Shown here: in pieces, positions 10,001 to 18,349 of the stretch | Numbering within the stretch: position 1 is the stretch's first letter | Layout: each line of letters opens with the position of its first letter | Assembly (NCBI GenBank): GCA_947168515.1 | Contig: CAMVMF010000001.1 | Coordinates: forward strand, 78,632 to 142,631 | DNA length: 64,000 bases | Source of the DNA: an uncultured Bacteroidales bacterium | GTDB taxonomy: Bacteria; Bacteroidota; Bacteroidia; Bacteroidales; P3 | Direction: 5' to 3' | Notes under the pieces: generated by a model | Databases searched by the model: none | What the model was told of the DNA's origin: nothing | What the model saw: only the letters and a program-made list of their open reading frames with translations | Translations under genes and position numbers: made by a program

Positions 10001-11227
10001 ATGAAAAAAATTGTTTTAATGATGGCTCTGGCTGTCGTAGGTTATTCAGTAAGCGCACAGTCGCTGAATGTTTCGAGTGCTCGTGAGGCTCAGAACAGAG
10101 GCTACCTAGACAAGGCAAAGAAACTCATAGATGCTGCTTGCCAACACGAGCAAACAAAAGATGATGCCAAAACATGGTATTATGCAGCTGTGATTTACAG
10201 CCAGATAGGTGGAGAGCAAGACAAGGCTCGCTCTAAATACAAAAATTTAGACCCCGATTGGCTGAATAAGTGTAAGGATGCAGCCCTTCGTTGCAAAGAT
10301 CTGGACACAGACAAAGAGTATGCAGAAGGCAACAATACGATATTGAGTTTCATTGGTAACGAATATTACAAAAAGGCTATTGATGCTTTCAACTTGCAGA
10401 AATGGGACGAATGCATGAGCTTGAGCGAGGAGTCTATCAAGATGTTTATGGCCAGCGCTAAAAGAGAATATGCTAACGAGTCATACATATTGGCCGGTAA
10501 GGCTGCTATGAATGCTCAGAACAACGAAGCCGTCATGAAATACTTCAAGCCTCTTGTGCGTACCAGAACAAAAGAAAACATTGTTTATTCCACACTGTTT
10601 AGACTTTATAAAGAGGTAGCCGACACGAACGAGGCTATTAAGTTGGCTCAGAATTATGTTAAGTTCTGCCCTGAAGATTATAATGCTAACATGATGATGG
10701 CAGAAGCATACATGATGAAGGGTAATATGGAACAGGGCAATGCTGAAATCCAAAAGGCCCTTGAGAAAACTGTAGATAAACCGGAACTTCACGCTACTCT
10801 TTTGGCCGCAGCTGGTGCAACATATGAAAATGTAGAGGATTTTACCAATGCCGAGGCTCGATACAAAGAGTCGTTGAAGGCTTTGCCCAACCAGTTTTTG
10901 GCAAACTTTGGTCTTGGCAAGATGCTTTACAACCGTGCTGTTGATAAATTAGACGCAGCCAACAACGTACCTCCAGACGATGAGACCGGCCTGTATGACA
11001 AATACAATAACGAGAGCAAAGAATTCTTCCGTCAATCCATTCCTTACTTCAATAGTGCTATCACTTTTATTGAGAATATGACAGCCGAAGAACAAAGTCA
11101 CAACCGTACCAATCTTTATAGTTGCTTGAACGCTCTGAAGACTGTTTATGCTCGCTTGGAGATGTATGACGACTTGAAACCCATCAATGCCAAGATTGAT
11201 CAGTTGACCAAAACGTCAGCTCAATAA
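10001..11227 (+). CDS. Exported tetratricopeptide-repeat protein
   Basis: The 408-residue product starts with a signal peptide (MKKIVLMMALAVVGYSVSAQ, likely cut near residue 19) and then consists of helical TPR-like units rich in Ala, Tyr and Lys, for example FCPEDYNANMMMAEAYMMKG and LPNQFLANFGLGKMLYNRA. There is no lipobox, so it should be periplasmic. TPR proteins of this type act as scaffolds; no partner can be named from the sequence. It follows gyrA in the same direction and ends at a terminator, so it may be partly co-transcribed with gyrA. Confidence 0.85.
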   Translation: MKKIVLMMALAVVGYSVSAQSLNVSSAREAQNRGYLDKAKKLIDAACQHEQTKDDAKTWYYAAVIYSQIGGEQDKARSKYKNLDPDWLNKCKDAALRCKDLDTDKEYAEGNNTILSFIGNEYYKKAIDAFNLQKWDECMSLSEESIKMFMASAKREYANESYILAGKAAMNAQNNEAVMKYFKPLVRTRTKENIVYSTLFRLYKEVADTNEAIKLAQNYVKFCPEDYNANMMMAEAYMMKGNMEQGNAEIQKALEKTVDKPELHATLLAAAGATYENVEDFTNAEARYKESLKALPNQFLANFGLGKMLYNRAVDKLDAANNVPPDDETGLYDKYNNESKEFFRQSIPYFNSAITFIENMTAEEQSHNRTNLYSCLNALKTVYARLEMYDDLKPINAKIDQLTKTSAQ

Positions 11228-11252
11228 ACAGACATTTATCATATTTCCTACA

Positions 11253-11286
11253 TACCGTCGTGGATTTGTTCTACGGCGGTTTTTTG
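11253..11286 (+). terminator. Intrinsic terminator after the TPR gene
   Basis: ACCGTCGT and ACGGCGGT form a stem with a G-T wobble around a loop, followed by TTTTTT. It is 25 bp after the stop codon. Confidence 0.75.
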
Positions 11287-11484
11287 TTATTAACGAATTT
11301 ATTTTCCATTTAAATAACTTGTTCGAGTATAAAGTATGTCTGATTTTCTTCATGTTATTCATATTAATTAGACTATGCAGAAAAAATGCATTCTTTTTTA
11401 AGTATTCACGTTATGTAAAGTAGAGGGTGTTTATAAGAACTGCATATATTTCGTATGGAATAATATAATCAAGAGACTAAATAT

Positions 11485-11516
11485 CTAGAGACAGATCTGA
11501 GAGAGTTGTGAAATGC
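11485..11516. repeat. Imperfect 32-bp direct repeat, copy 1
   Basis: This sequence matches 11610-11641 at 27 of 32 positions by eye, with the same CTAGAGAC start and TGC end. Copy 2 includes one arm of the terminator hairpin of the M28 gene. No function is apparent. Confidence 0.55.
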
Positions 11517-11581
11517 TTAGGAATTTATCGAGTTTTGTTTTAACGAGTGTTTATATGAGTTAAACCTGTTTTCTACGGCAT

Positions 11582-11617
11582 AAAAAAGTCTCTAGAAAAT
11601 AAACAAAATCTAGAGAC
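11582..11617 (-). terminator. Intrinsic terminator of the M28 peptidase operon
   Basis: Perfect 9-bp inverted repeat GTCTCTAGA (11588-11596) and TCTAGAGAC (11609-11617) with a 12-nt spacer. On the minus strand it is followed by TTTTTT. Confidence 0.75.
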
Positions 11618-11641
11618 GAATATGAGAGACTTGTGATATGC
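11610..11641. repeat. Imperfect 32-bp direct repeat, copy 2
   Basis: Partner of the repeat at 11485-11516. It begins inside the right arm of the inverted repeat GTCTCTAGA/TCTAGAGAC and ends just before the M28 peptidase stop codon. Confidence 0.55.
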
Positions 11642-11648
11642 GTTGAAA

Positions 11649-12785
11649 TTAGTCTAGTTTGGCTAGATGCATAATCAACCTCATATAATTGTTGTAATGA
11701 CTGAGGCCACAACTATTGCAAGAATCGGCTGGGTCGTGATAGCCGCCGTATGGGCCACCCATGGTTAGTAAATAGATTGACGGGCATTTGTCGGAGAACC
11801 ACCAATGGTCGCTATTAGGACGATTGTCACGGGGTCTTATCTCGACAGCGACCTTGTTTTGGTCATTCAGTTGTTTGATTTGATTGTAGAATCCTTTGGT
11901 GTTATCGCTCTTGGCGTTGAAGAACATAAGGCCTTCATCGCCACCACAAAACATATCAATATTGCAAAGCAGTTTGACTCTGGAATAGTCGATCAGGGGA
12001 TGTTCAGCAGCATATTGAGAGCCTTTCAGCCCTGACTCTTCACCACTAAAAAACATAAAGACCATTGTATAATAAGGTTTCTTTTGTGCTGCTATTCTAG
12101 CCAGATCCATTACAGCAGCTACGCCACTGGCATTATCGTGGGCACCATGAAAGATAACTCCGTCGCCCATTGTGCCGCAGTGGTCGTAATGAGCAGTGAA
12201 GACAATCATTGAATCCACAACCCCCTTAACATAACCGACAACATTTTGAGTCCAATAGTTGTTGTGGTAATGAACTGGAATGTTGGCCTCAATCTTTTTT
12301 GCACGCTTAGGCAAAAGGCTATCTAATACTTGGATGCAGATGGGGTTGGGACGAGGATCTCCTACGATGGGGCCATAAGTGTCCAAGGCCTTGACACCGA
12401 AAATCCAGGTGCCGTCTTTCAACTGTTTTTTCCAAGAGGACTCATCTATCTTCTTCTCATATCTAGAGGTTGGAAATACCCGGAACTGCGAATAGGGTTG
12501 CAGCTCCTTTCCATTGATTTTTAAAGAAATAGGTCCTTCTATACTATAGCAATTATAACAGAAACGCTGATAATAGTTTACCTGAAGTGGAAGAACTCCA
12601 ATGCGTTTCATTTCAGCTGCAAGATAGGCAGCTGCAATGGAATCGCCTTGATAACAGGCACCTCGACCGAACATTTTGTTGGAAGACAGTTGCCGGATGA
12701 TTTGACGTGCGTAGGTGGAATCCTGTGCTTGCAAAAGGTTGAAAACCGAAAGAACAAGTAGGAAGAAAAATGATATTTTTTTCAT
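11649..12785 (-). CDS. M28-family zinc aminopeptidase, exported
   Basis: The 378-residue protein has a signal peptide ending near LLQAQ and an M28 peptidase domain. Expected zinc and catalytic residues are visible: H199 (TAHYDH), D217 (HDNASG), E249/E250 (SGEESG), D277 (CNIDMF) and H350 (GGYHDPAD). The family removes N-terminal amino acids using two zinc ions; in Bacteroidales it is usually periplasmic or surface-exposed. The gene begins 12 bp after the YfcC-type transporter stop, so peptidase and permease are probably made together. That would fit peptide breakdown followed by uptake, but the substrate is not known. Confidence 0.9.
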   Translation of the reverse strand: MKKISFFFLLVLSVFNLLQAQDSTYARQIIRQLSSNKMFGRGACYQGDSIAAAYLAAEMKRIGVLPLQVNYYQRFCYNCYSIEGPISLKINGKELQPYSQFRVFPTSRYEKKIDESSWKKQLKDGTWIFGVKALDTYGPIVGDPRPNPICIQVLDSLLPKRAKKIEANIPVHYHNNYWTQNVVGYVKGVVDSMIVFTAHYDHCGTMGDGVIFHGAHDNASGVAAVMDLARIAAQKKPYYTMVFMFFSGEESGLKGSQYAAEHPLIDYSRVKLLCNIDMFCGGDEGLMFFNAKSDNTKGFYNQIKQLNDQNKVAVEIRPRDNRPNSDHWWFSDKCPSIYLLTMGGPYGGYHDPADSCNSCGLSHYNNYMRLIMHLAKLD

Positions 12786-12797
12786 GACAGATATTGT

Positions 12798-14408
12798 TTA
12801 GAAATCGGGAAAATGGAAGAACAACGTGGGCAGCATCAAGAGAAATCCTATTAGAATAAGGGCTACAATGAATTTCCAAGACCATTTGACCCAAGTTGCA
12901 TAAGGTATTTTGGCCACACCGATGCAGGCGATGAGTACTCCACTGGTGGGCGTGATCATATTGGTGAAACCATCTCCGAACTGGAATGCCAGCACCGTCG
13001 TCTGGCGGCTGACATTGATAAGGTCGGCAAATTGAGACATAATAGGCATAGTTAGGGCCGCCTTGGCAGAGCCGCTAGGCATAATGAGGTTAAGCAACGT
13101 TTGGAAGATGTACATGACCCCTAATGAGGCTACCTCGCCAGTCTCAGCCAAAGAACGAGTGAGTCCATAAAGAATAGTATCTATCACTTTTCCATCGCGC
13201 AAAATAAAAATAATACCGCTGGCCAGTCCTACCACCAAAGCGGCAGAGAGGATGTCTTTGCAGCCAGCCAAAAATAGTTTGGCAATATTGTCGGCATTCT
13301 GTTTGTCGGCGATACCGCTGCAAATGCCCATAGCAAGGAATAGTGCAGAAATTTCCTTCACATACCAACCATAACCCAATACACCTACCACTAAGAAGCA
13401 GATAGTGAAAAGGAGGATGTCTAAAATGAAAAAATGCACCGATTTGCGCAGCATAAAGAAGCCTGAAACGATGAAAAATAAGGCCAATAAGGGTAAAATA
13501 ACCAGTTCGGCATCTCCCCCACCGATTGTGACAGAGGTGGTAGGCATCAGGACAGCACAAATCACCATAACAGCAGAAAGAATGCCGTAGAGAACCCATG
13601 CAACGGTGGGAGAGTGATATTCTACAGTAGAAAGTGTCTGTTCCTGGGCACGTTGCCGCCAGTAGTCATCGAGTTTGTACATGGGTGATTTCTCCGGATG
13701 ATGTTTTATACGGTTGGCATACCATAGCACAAAGGCAATGCCTATAATGGTAAGAATCACCCAACAAAAGAATCGGTATTCGAGACCGGAAAAAATGGGC
13801 AGTTCGGCAATGCCTTGGGCAATGCCTATTGTGAACGGATTGAGCATGGCCCCGGCAAAACCTATATGGGCTGCCATATAGCACATGCATACGCCTACAA
13901 TAGAGTCGTATCCCATTGAAATTGCCAACGGCACAAAGATGATGACAAAAGCGATAGTTTCTTCACTCATGCCGAAAACGGCACCAAAGAGACTGAACAT
14001 TACCATTATCAACGAAATGATAATATTCTCAACACCTAATTTCTGAAAGAATCTGTACTTGTTCAGTCTTAACACCTTACGCAAAAAAGCCATTACCCCC
14101 ACATCGATAGCATGGCTGTTGTTGAGAATCCAGAAAGCACCTCCCACCATCAGGATAAATATGATGATGTCGGCCTTATCCACAAAACCGTTGAAGAGTG
14201 ATGAGAATATTTGCCAGGTTTGAGGCTGCCTCTCTACGAAATGGAAAGAGTCGTTCTGTACCACTTCACGTGTAGCGGTGCTGCCATCGGCATTCTGGAT
14301 GGTGATGGTCTCGCGGACAAATTCACCAGCAGGGATAAACCATGTGCATACTGCCGCCAGGACGATTAGGGCGAAAACGATAGTGAATGTATGTGGAATT
14401 TTTTTCAT
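12798..14408 (-). CDS. YfcC-family membrane transporter
   Basis: This 536-residue integral membrane protein has about a dozen hydrophobic segments. It shows features of the YfcC/ArcD-like basic amino acid or C4-dicarboxylate permease family: N-terminal PHTFTIVFALIVLAAVCTW and WFIPAGEF, the motif FGMSEETIAF, and near the end IMPSGSAKAALTMPIM and QFGDGFTNMITPTSG. Substrate cannot be read from the sequence. Its ATG overlaps the stop of the CYTH gene by 4 bp and the M28 peptidase follows closely, making a three-gene operon. Confidence 0.85.
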   Translation of the reverse strand: MKKIPHTFTIVFALIVLAAVCTWFIPAGEFVRETITIQNADGSTATREVVQNDSFHFVERQPQTWQIFSSLFNGFVDKADIIIFILMVGGAFWILNNSHAIDVGVMAFLRKVLRLNKYRFFQKLGVENIIISLIMVMFSLFGAVFGMSEETIAFVIIFVPLAISMGYDSIVGVCMCYMAAHIGFAGAMLNPFTIGIAQGIAELPIFSGLEYRFFCWVILTIIGIAFVLWYANRIKHHPEKSPMYKLDDYWRQRAQEQTLSTVEYHSPTVAWVLYGILSAVMVICAVLMPTTSVTIGGGDAELVILPLLALFFIVSGFFMLRKSVHFFILDILLFTICFLVVGVLGYGWYVKEISALFLAMGICSGIADKQNADNIAKLFLAGCKDILSAALVVGLASGIIFILRDGKVIDTILYGLTRSLAETGEVASLGVMYIFQTLLNLIMPSGSAKAALTMPIMSQFADLINVSRQTTVLAFQFGDGFTNMITPTSGVLIACIGVAKIPYATWVKWSWKFIVALILIGFLLMLPTLFFHFPDF

Positions 14409-14890
14409 GGCATGGATGCCAGATAGCTGTTGCGATAGTGATAGTCGGAGGAAACATCTTCACCAAACCATTCTGGAGGGACAAAGCTATTGGCTATTTG
14501 AGTGTTAGGAAATTCTACCTCGACCAACAAGAGACCCTTGTGGCGACCGTGGAAAATATCTAGTTCGGCAAACAACCCTTCGTATGCTCCATCGCCCATT
14601 TGTTTGCGGAGGTTGATACGGTAGCGGGTCTTCCCTACCCTGCCGATGTCGCATTTGGCTAACAGATACTGGTAGGTCTGTTCGCTGAGGGTGAATTCCT
14701 CCTCCCGGTTATGGATGGCAGAAGAGTCGATGCGTAGTTTTTCCTTGACTGTTAATATATAAGCATCTCCTATCTTGCGGATACGCAAAGTGGGGGATGT
14801 GCATAGATATGCTTGTTCTATCTCGAAGTGCTCATACTGATCCAAATTTTCTGGAAGATATCGCACTAGGTATTTTCGCTCGATTTCCAT
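14405..14890 (-). CDS. CYTH-domain protein (triphosphate tunnel metalloenzyme)
   Basis: The 161-residue protein begins MEIERKYLV, the ExExK signature of CYTH/triphosphate tunnel enzymes, and has the alternating charged strands expected (LRIRKIGDAYILTVKEK, RYRINLRKQ, LFAELDIF, LLVEVEF). Members hydrolyse inorganic triphosphate, thiamine triphosphate or related compounds with a divalent metal. The short form without a CHAD domain is typical of Bacteroidota. It is the first gene of the operon with the YfcC-type transporter (4-bp overlap); no functional link is obvious. Confidence 0.88.
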   Translation of the reverse strand: MEIERKYLVRYLPENLDQYEHFEIEQAYLCTSPTLRIRKIGDAYILTVKEKLRIDSSAIHNREEEFTLSEQTYQYLLAKCDIGRVGKTRYRINLRKQMGDGAYEGLFAELDIFHGRHKGLLLVEVEFPNTQIANSFVPPEWFGEDVSSDYHYRNSYLASMP

Positions 14891-14903
14891 ATAAATGATA
14901 TAA

Positions 14904-15030
14904 ATTCTGAATTCTGAACTATTTAGAATTCTGTTTTCTTCGTAATTGATTTGTGAGGCGGATAGTCAATCAATCATAATAACGACTATTTCCCCACCCC
15001 GCTGGGAATTCTTTGTTCAGAATTCAGAAT
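14904..15030. repeat. 127-bp segment bounded by 16-bp perfect inverted repeats
   Basis: ATTCTGAATTCTGAAC at 14904-14919 and its exact reverse complement at 15015-15030 flank about 95 bp of non-coding sequence, in the gap between purC and the CYTH gene. The layout is like a small non-autonomous element (MITE), but I see no clear target-site duplication, so it could also be a long hairpin. Confidence 0.45.
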
Positions 15031-15076
15031 AATATAAAAGATTGTCGGGTCCCTCTCAGATAAGGGAAGTTGCAAT

Positions 15077-16024
15077 CTATAGCGTATTCAAATATGCTGA
15101 AACATTCTTTTCTATGCGGCCAGTAATGTCTGAACAGTCGTCGGCTTTCTGGAATTTTTCACCGGTGATATGTTCAAAGAGTTCGATATAGCGGTCGGTG
15201 ATGCTATTGACTATCTCATCAGTCATTTCAGGAACTTGTTGCCCTTCTTTGCCTTGGAAACCATTGGCCATGAGCCATTCGCGCACAAATTCCTTAGAGA
15301 GCTGACGCTGATGCTCTCCTTTGGCCAAACGCTCTTCATATCCGTCGGCATAGAAATAGCGGCTGCTGTCTGGTGTGTGGATTTCATCGATGAGGTAGAT
15401 TTTACCGTCGCGTTTGCCAAACTCGTATTTTGTGTCAACCAAAATCAGGCCTTTGGAAGCAGCAATCTCGCTACCACGTTGGAAGAGAGCCAAAGCATAT
15501 TTCTCCAACTGCTCGTAGTCTTCTTTCGAAACCAGCCCTTTGCTTATAATTTCGTCGCGAGAGATGTTCTCATCGTGTCCTTCGTCGGCTTTGGTTGTTG
15601 GTGTCAATATAGGTGTGGGGAATTTCTGGTTCTCTACCATGCCTTCTGGCAGAGGAACACCACAAAGTGTGCGGGCACCAGCCTTGTATTCGCGCCAAGC
15701 ACTTCCGGCCAAATAACCGCGTACAATCATTTCTACACGGAAACCTTCGCACTTCAGACCAACGGTGACCATGGGGTCGGGAGTAGCTAGCTTCCAATTG
15801 GGGACGATGTCGGCAGTAGCATCCAAGAATTTGGCTGCAATCTGATTCAGCACCTGACCCTTATAAGGAATGCCCTTGGGGAGCACCACATCGAAGGCAC
15901 TGATGCGGTCGCTGACCACCATGGCCATGTACTTGTCGTCGATATTGTAAACATCGCGTACCTTACCTACATAGAGACTTTTTTGTTTTGGAAATGAAAA
16001 ATTAGTTTTAACTACTGCTTTCAT
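15077..16024 (-). CDS. purC: Phosphoribosylaminoimidazole-succinocarboxamide synthase (SAICAR synthase)
   Basis: The 315-residue enzyme catalyses the ATP-dependent joining of CAIR and aspartate to SAICAR in de novo purine synthesis. Recognisable segments are [39 protein letters not shown], and the acidic nucleotide and metal site [11 protein letters not shown]...[15 protein letters not shown]. Length matches the longer bacterial form. It stands alone, with 180 bp of unassigned sequence upstream. Confidence 0.96.
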   Translation of the reverse strand: MKAVVKTNFSFPKQKSLYVGKVRDVYNIDDKYMAMVVSDRISAFDVVLPKGIPYKGQVLNQIAAKFLDATADIVPNWKLATPDPMVTVGLKCEGFRVEMIVRGYLAGSAWREYKAGARTLCGVPLPEGMVENQKFPTPILTPTTKADEGHDENISRDEIISKGLVSKEDYEQLEKYALALFQRGSEIAASKGLILVDTKYEFGKRDGKIYLIDEIHTPDSSRYFYADGYEERLAKGEHQRQLSKEFVREWLMANGFQGKEGQQVPEMTDEIVNSITDRYIELFEHITGEKFQKADDCSDITGRIEKNVSAYLNTL

Positions 16025-16205
16025 GATATATATATTATTTTAATTGAACAATCTCTTATATGATACTGGAAAAAGATGGGTATTCAAGGCCTCATTTGGA
16101 ATTTCGAGTTACCTCATTTGTGCGTTGAGTATGTCATCCGCAGAACTCTGCTCAATTTCATGTTGCTCCACGCCAGCAGCATGGTTTGTTTGCCACCCTT
16201 AATCC

Positions 16206-16742
16206 TCAATTCGTAGTAAAAAATGTAAAGTTTACTTTGCCATAATTCCTGTGTTGCCAAAAATGAGGATGCTCCTCAAACTGATACTCCCTGGGATGTT
16301 CTAAAATAAAAAGGCCTTCCTCTGACAAAAGGTCATGTTCAAATATCAGATCAGGCAGTTTGCCTAAGTTCTCCAAAGCATAAGGTGGGTCGGCAAAGAT
16401 GATGTCGAATTTCTTATAAGCTCGCTTGATTAAGTCAAAGACATCAGCGCGAACTACATGGATATTATTGACATTGAACTGACGCGCGGACTCTTTGATG
16501 AAATCAGTACATTGGGTATTGATATCAATAGAAGTAACCTCTTTTGCACCTCTGGAAATAAACTCCAAGGATACAGCCCCTGTTCCTGCAAAAAGGTCCA
16601 TTACCGTGCAGTCTTCGTAGTCGATATAGTTGCCCAAAATGTTGAAAAGACTCTCTCTGGCCATGTCGGTGGTGGGACGGACAGGTAAAGTGGTAGGCGG
16701 ATTGAGGCGTCGACCTTTTAGAGAACCAGCAATGATACGCAT
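16206..16742 (-). CDS. rsmD: 16S rRNA (guanine(966)-N2)-methyltransferase RsmD
   Basis: The 178-residue SAM-dependent methyltransferase modifies G966 of 16S rRNA. It has the family N terminus MRIIAGSLKGRRL, the segment RPTTDMARESLFNIL, the SAM-binding motif DLFAGTGAVSLE and the catalytic DPPY (FADPPYAL). It is the last gene of an operon with the DUF3822 protein (17 bp upstream) and a membrane-anchored protein, an order I know from other Bacteroidales. Confidence 0.94.
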   Translation of the reverse strand: MRIIAGSLKGRRLNPPTTLPVRPTTDMARESLFNILGNYIDYEDCTVMDLFAGTGAVSLEFISRGAKEVTSIDINTQCTDFIKESARQFNVNNIHVVRADVFDLIKRAYKKFDIIFADPPYALENLGKLPDLIFEHDLLSEEGLFILEHPREYQFEEHPHFWQHRNYGKVNFTFFTTN

Positions 16743-16759
16743 AAACTATGGATTTGTTT

Positions 16760-17587
16760 TTAGGAAAACAACATTATGTGCTTGTAGGTGGGAAGTGTAT
16801 GGAACTGTGGATTTGTGTATGTGAGTGTACGTCCAGTGTAGAGCGTAACGTTGGGAAAATAGTGTTGCAACGTGGCATATAAACGTCTGTCCACATTTCC
16901 GCAGATGGCTATTTCCATGTCGGGAGTCTCCAAATGGAGTTGTTTCATCAGCTCGATAGCATGGTAAAGCAGTTCGCTTTCATTTTGGGCATTATAGCTG
17001 CATGAGAGCAGTAGCTGGCCGTTATAGAAAGCCTCAAAGTCCCCTACCCCTTCCCTAACATGCATTAGAATGAGAGGATGACGTGCACTTTGCAGTTTAT
17101 TATGTTCGCTTGCCAAGATGGAATGTTGGCTGTGCACATCGATGCCAGGGATGGCTAATTTGAAAGAGGTCACAACAGTGCTAGGAGCGGCAAAGACCAT
17201 CATGGAACGAAGATGTGGCACAGCAATATGGTAGACACCCATGCTCAGGTTGGTGGAGGAGACCATGTTGAGATACTGGCGGTTGCGAATTGGGTCGTGT
17301 AGATGTTCCGGAATCCATACATAATAGTCTGTGGACACAACCAGAGTGGTTTGCTTGAACCCAAAGGTGGATATGCCTAAGCCTGCAAAGAAATCCTTGA
17401 TAGCCTGGGCCTGCTCACCCAACGGAAGGTTGAGATCAAAGTCGGTTTCGCCAAACATCACTATCTCGTTCTCGCCAGCAATGATTGAAAAAGAAAATCC
17501 ATTTGCCGAGAGGCAAATGGATAATCTCGAATCGTTATTGGCCACCGCCTTATCTGACTTGATAATAGTTGTGACTTTATACGACAT
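16760..17587 (-). CDS. DUF3822 family protein
   Basis: This 275-residue protein matches the DUF3822 family, which in Bacteroidales lies directly before rsmD. It shows alternating strands and helices with an actin/ASKHA-like feel (LSICLSANGFSFSII, PLILMHVREGVGDFEAFYNGQLLLSCSYNA, MEIAICGNVDRRLYATLQHYFPNV). Function is unknown. It is separated by 2 bp from the upstream gene and by 17 bp from rsmD. Confidence 0.85.
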   Translation of the reverse strand: MSYKVTTIIKSDKAVANNDSRLSICLSANGFSFSIIAGENEIVMFGETDFDLNLPLGEQAQAIKDFFAGLGISTFGFKQTTLVVSTDYYVWIPEHLHDPIRNRQYLNMVSSTNLSMGVYHIAVPHLRSMMVFAAPSTVVTSFKLAIPGIDVHSQHSILASEHNKLQSARHPLILMHVREGVGDFEAFYNGQLLLSCSYNAQNESELLYHAIELMKQLHLETPDMEIAICGNVDRRLYATLQHYFPNVTLYTGRTLTYTNPQFHTLPTYKHIMLFS

Positions 17588-17589
17588 TT

Positions 17590-18261
17590 TTATTCAAAGT
17601 TACCATCGGTAATGGCCTGGGTCATATCACCAACTTTCCAACCGGGGAAACGCTGATTTTGCTCAAGTTCAGCAAGTTTGTTAATAACGAGCTGCTCGTC
17701 CAGGTCTTTCAGCAAGTCAGCCATCATCACCTTGCATTCGAAGACAGGCATCTGATAGCCACTCTTTTCAATAAAACCAGCATCCAACTGGAATTCATTC
17801 TTCTCACCTTTGGGATAGGGAACATAGCGGAGGTCGAGAATTTCCTGGTCGGTGAGGTTAAATTTTGCCTTGGGATTGGCTCTGAGGTTCTCAATGGGGT
17901 TGACGTAGGCTACCACGCGGGAGATATAACCCAGCTTGATGGCCTCGGACTCTGCCATTTCCTCCAATTTAACGTCGGCAGGGATTTTGTCACGGTTGAT
18001 GTTCTTGTTGACAACACTCAAGCTGTCCTCGTTCATCAAGCGGTTGAAAAGAGTGTCGAAACTACCAGTGTAGCAACCGTAGGTGTTCTTATAGGCATCT
18101 TCCAGCGTACGAATGGCCTTTAGTTTTTCGGCACAGGCATCACGACGTTTGGTGTACTCATTGTCAAATTTAACAGGCTTCATGATGCTCGACACAAGCC
18201 ATATTGCGAGACCAATGATCACCAAGCCTAAAAGAATCTGGATTAAAGTTCTACTTTTCAT
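17590..18261 (-). CDS. Membrane-anchored protein of unknown function, first gene of the rsmD operon
   Basis: The 223-residue product has one N-terminal transmembrane segment (residues about 7-26) and a soluble part beginning with a helix that looks like the pilin-type RRDACAEKLKAIRTLEDAYKNTYG pattern, followed by a region of alternating strands. The N-terminal helix followed by YGCYTGSFDTL resembles pseudopilin-like proteins, but no prepilin cleavage site is visible. It precedes the DUF3822 gene by 2 bp, so the two are probably translated together. Confidence 0.8.
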   Translation of the reverse strand: MKSRTLIQILLGLVIIGLAIWLVSSIMKPVKFDNEYTKRRDACAEKLKAIRTLEDAYKNTYGCYTGSFDTLFNRLMNEDSLSVVNKNINRDKIPADVKLEEMAESEAIKLGYISRVVAYVNPIENLRANPKAKFNLTDQEILDLRYVPYPKGEKNEFQLDAGFIEKSGYQMPVFECKVMMADLLKDLDEQLVINKLAELEQNQRFPGWKVGDMTQAITDGNFE

Positions 18262-18298
18262 GTTATATTACTGTTTTTATTATTCCAAAATCATTTTG

Positions 18299-18306
18299 CA
18301 AAGATA
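18299..18306 (-). promoter_or_regulatory. -7 promoter element of the rsmD operon
   Basis: TATCTTTG on the minus strand, 37 bp before the ATG of the membrane-anchored protein. Confidence 0.6.
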
Positions 18307-18349
18307 CGAAAAAAGTAAGAAGTGGCGAAGAAAAAGTTGAAAGTTTTTT

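Larger units (their letters stand above)
11228..11648. other. 421-bp convergent intergenic region with two terminators and imperfect direct repeats
   Basis: No gene is visible. The region is AT-rich. It holds the terminator of the TPR gene, the terminator of the M28 peptidase gene and a pair of 32-bp imperfect direct repeats. Confidence 0.6.
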
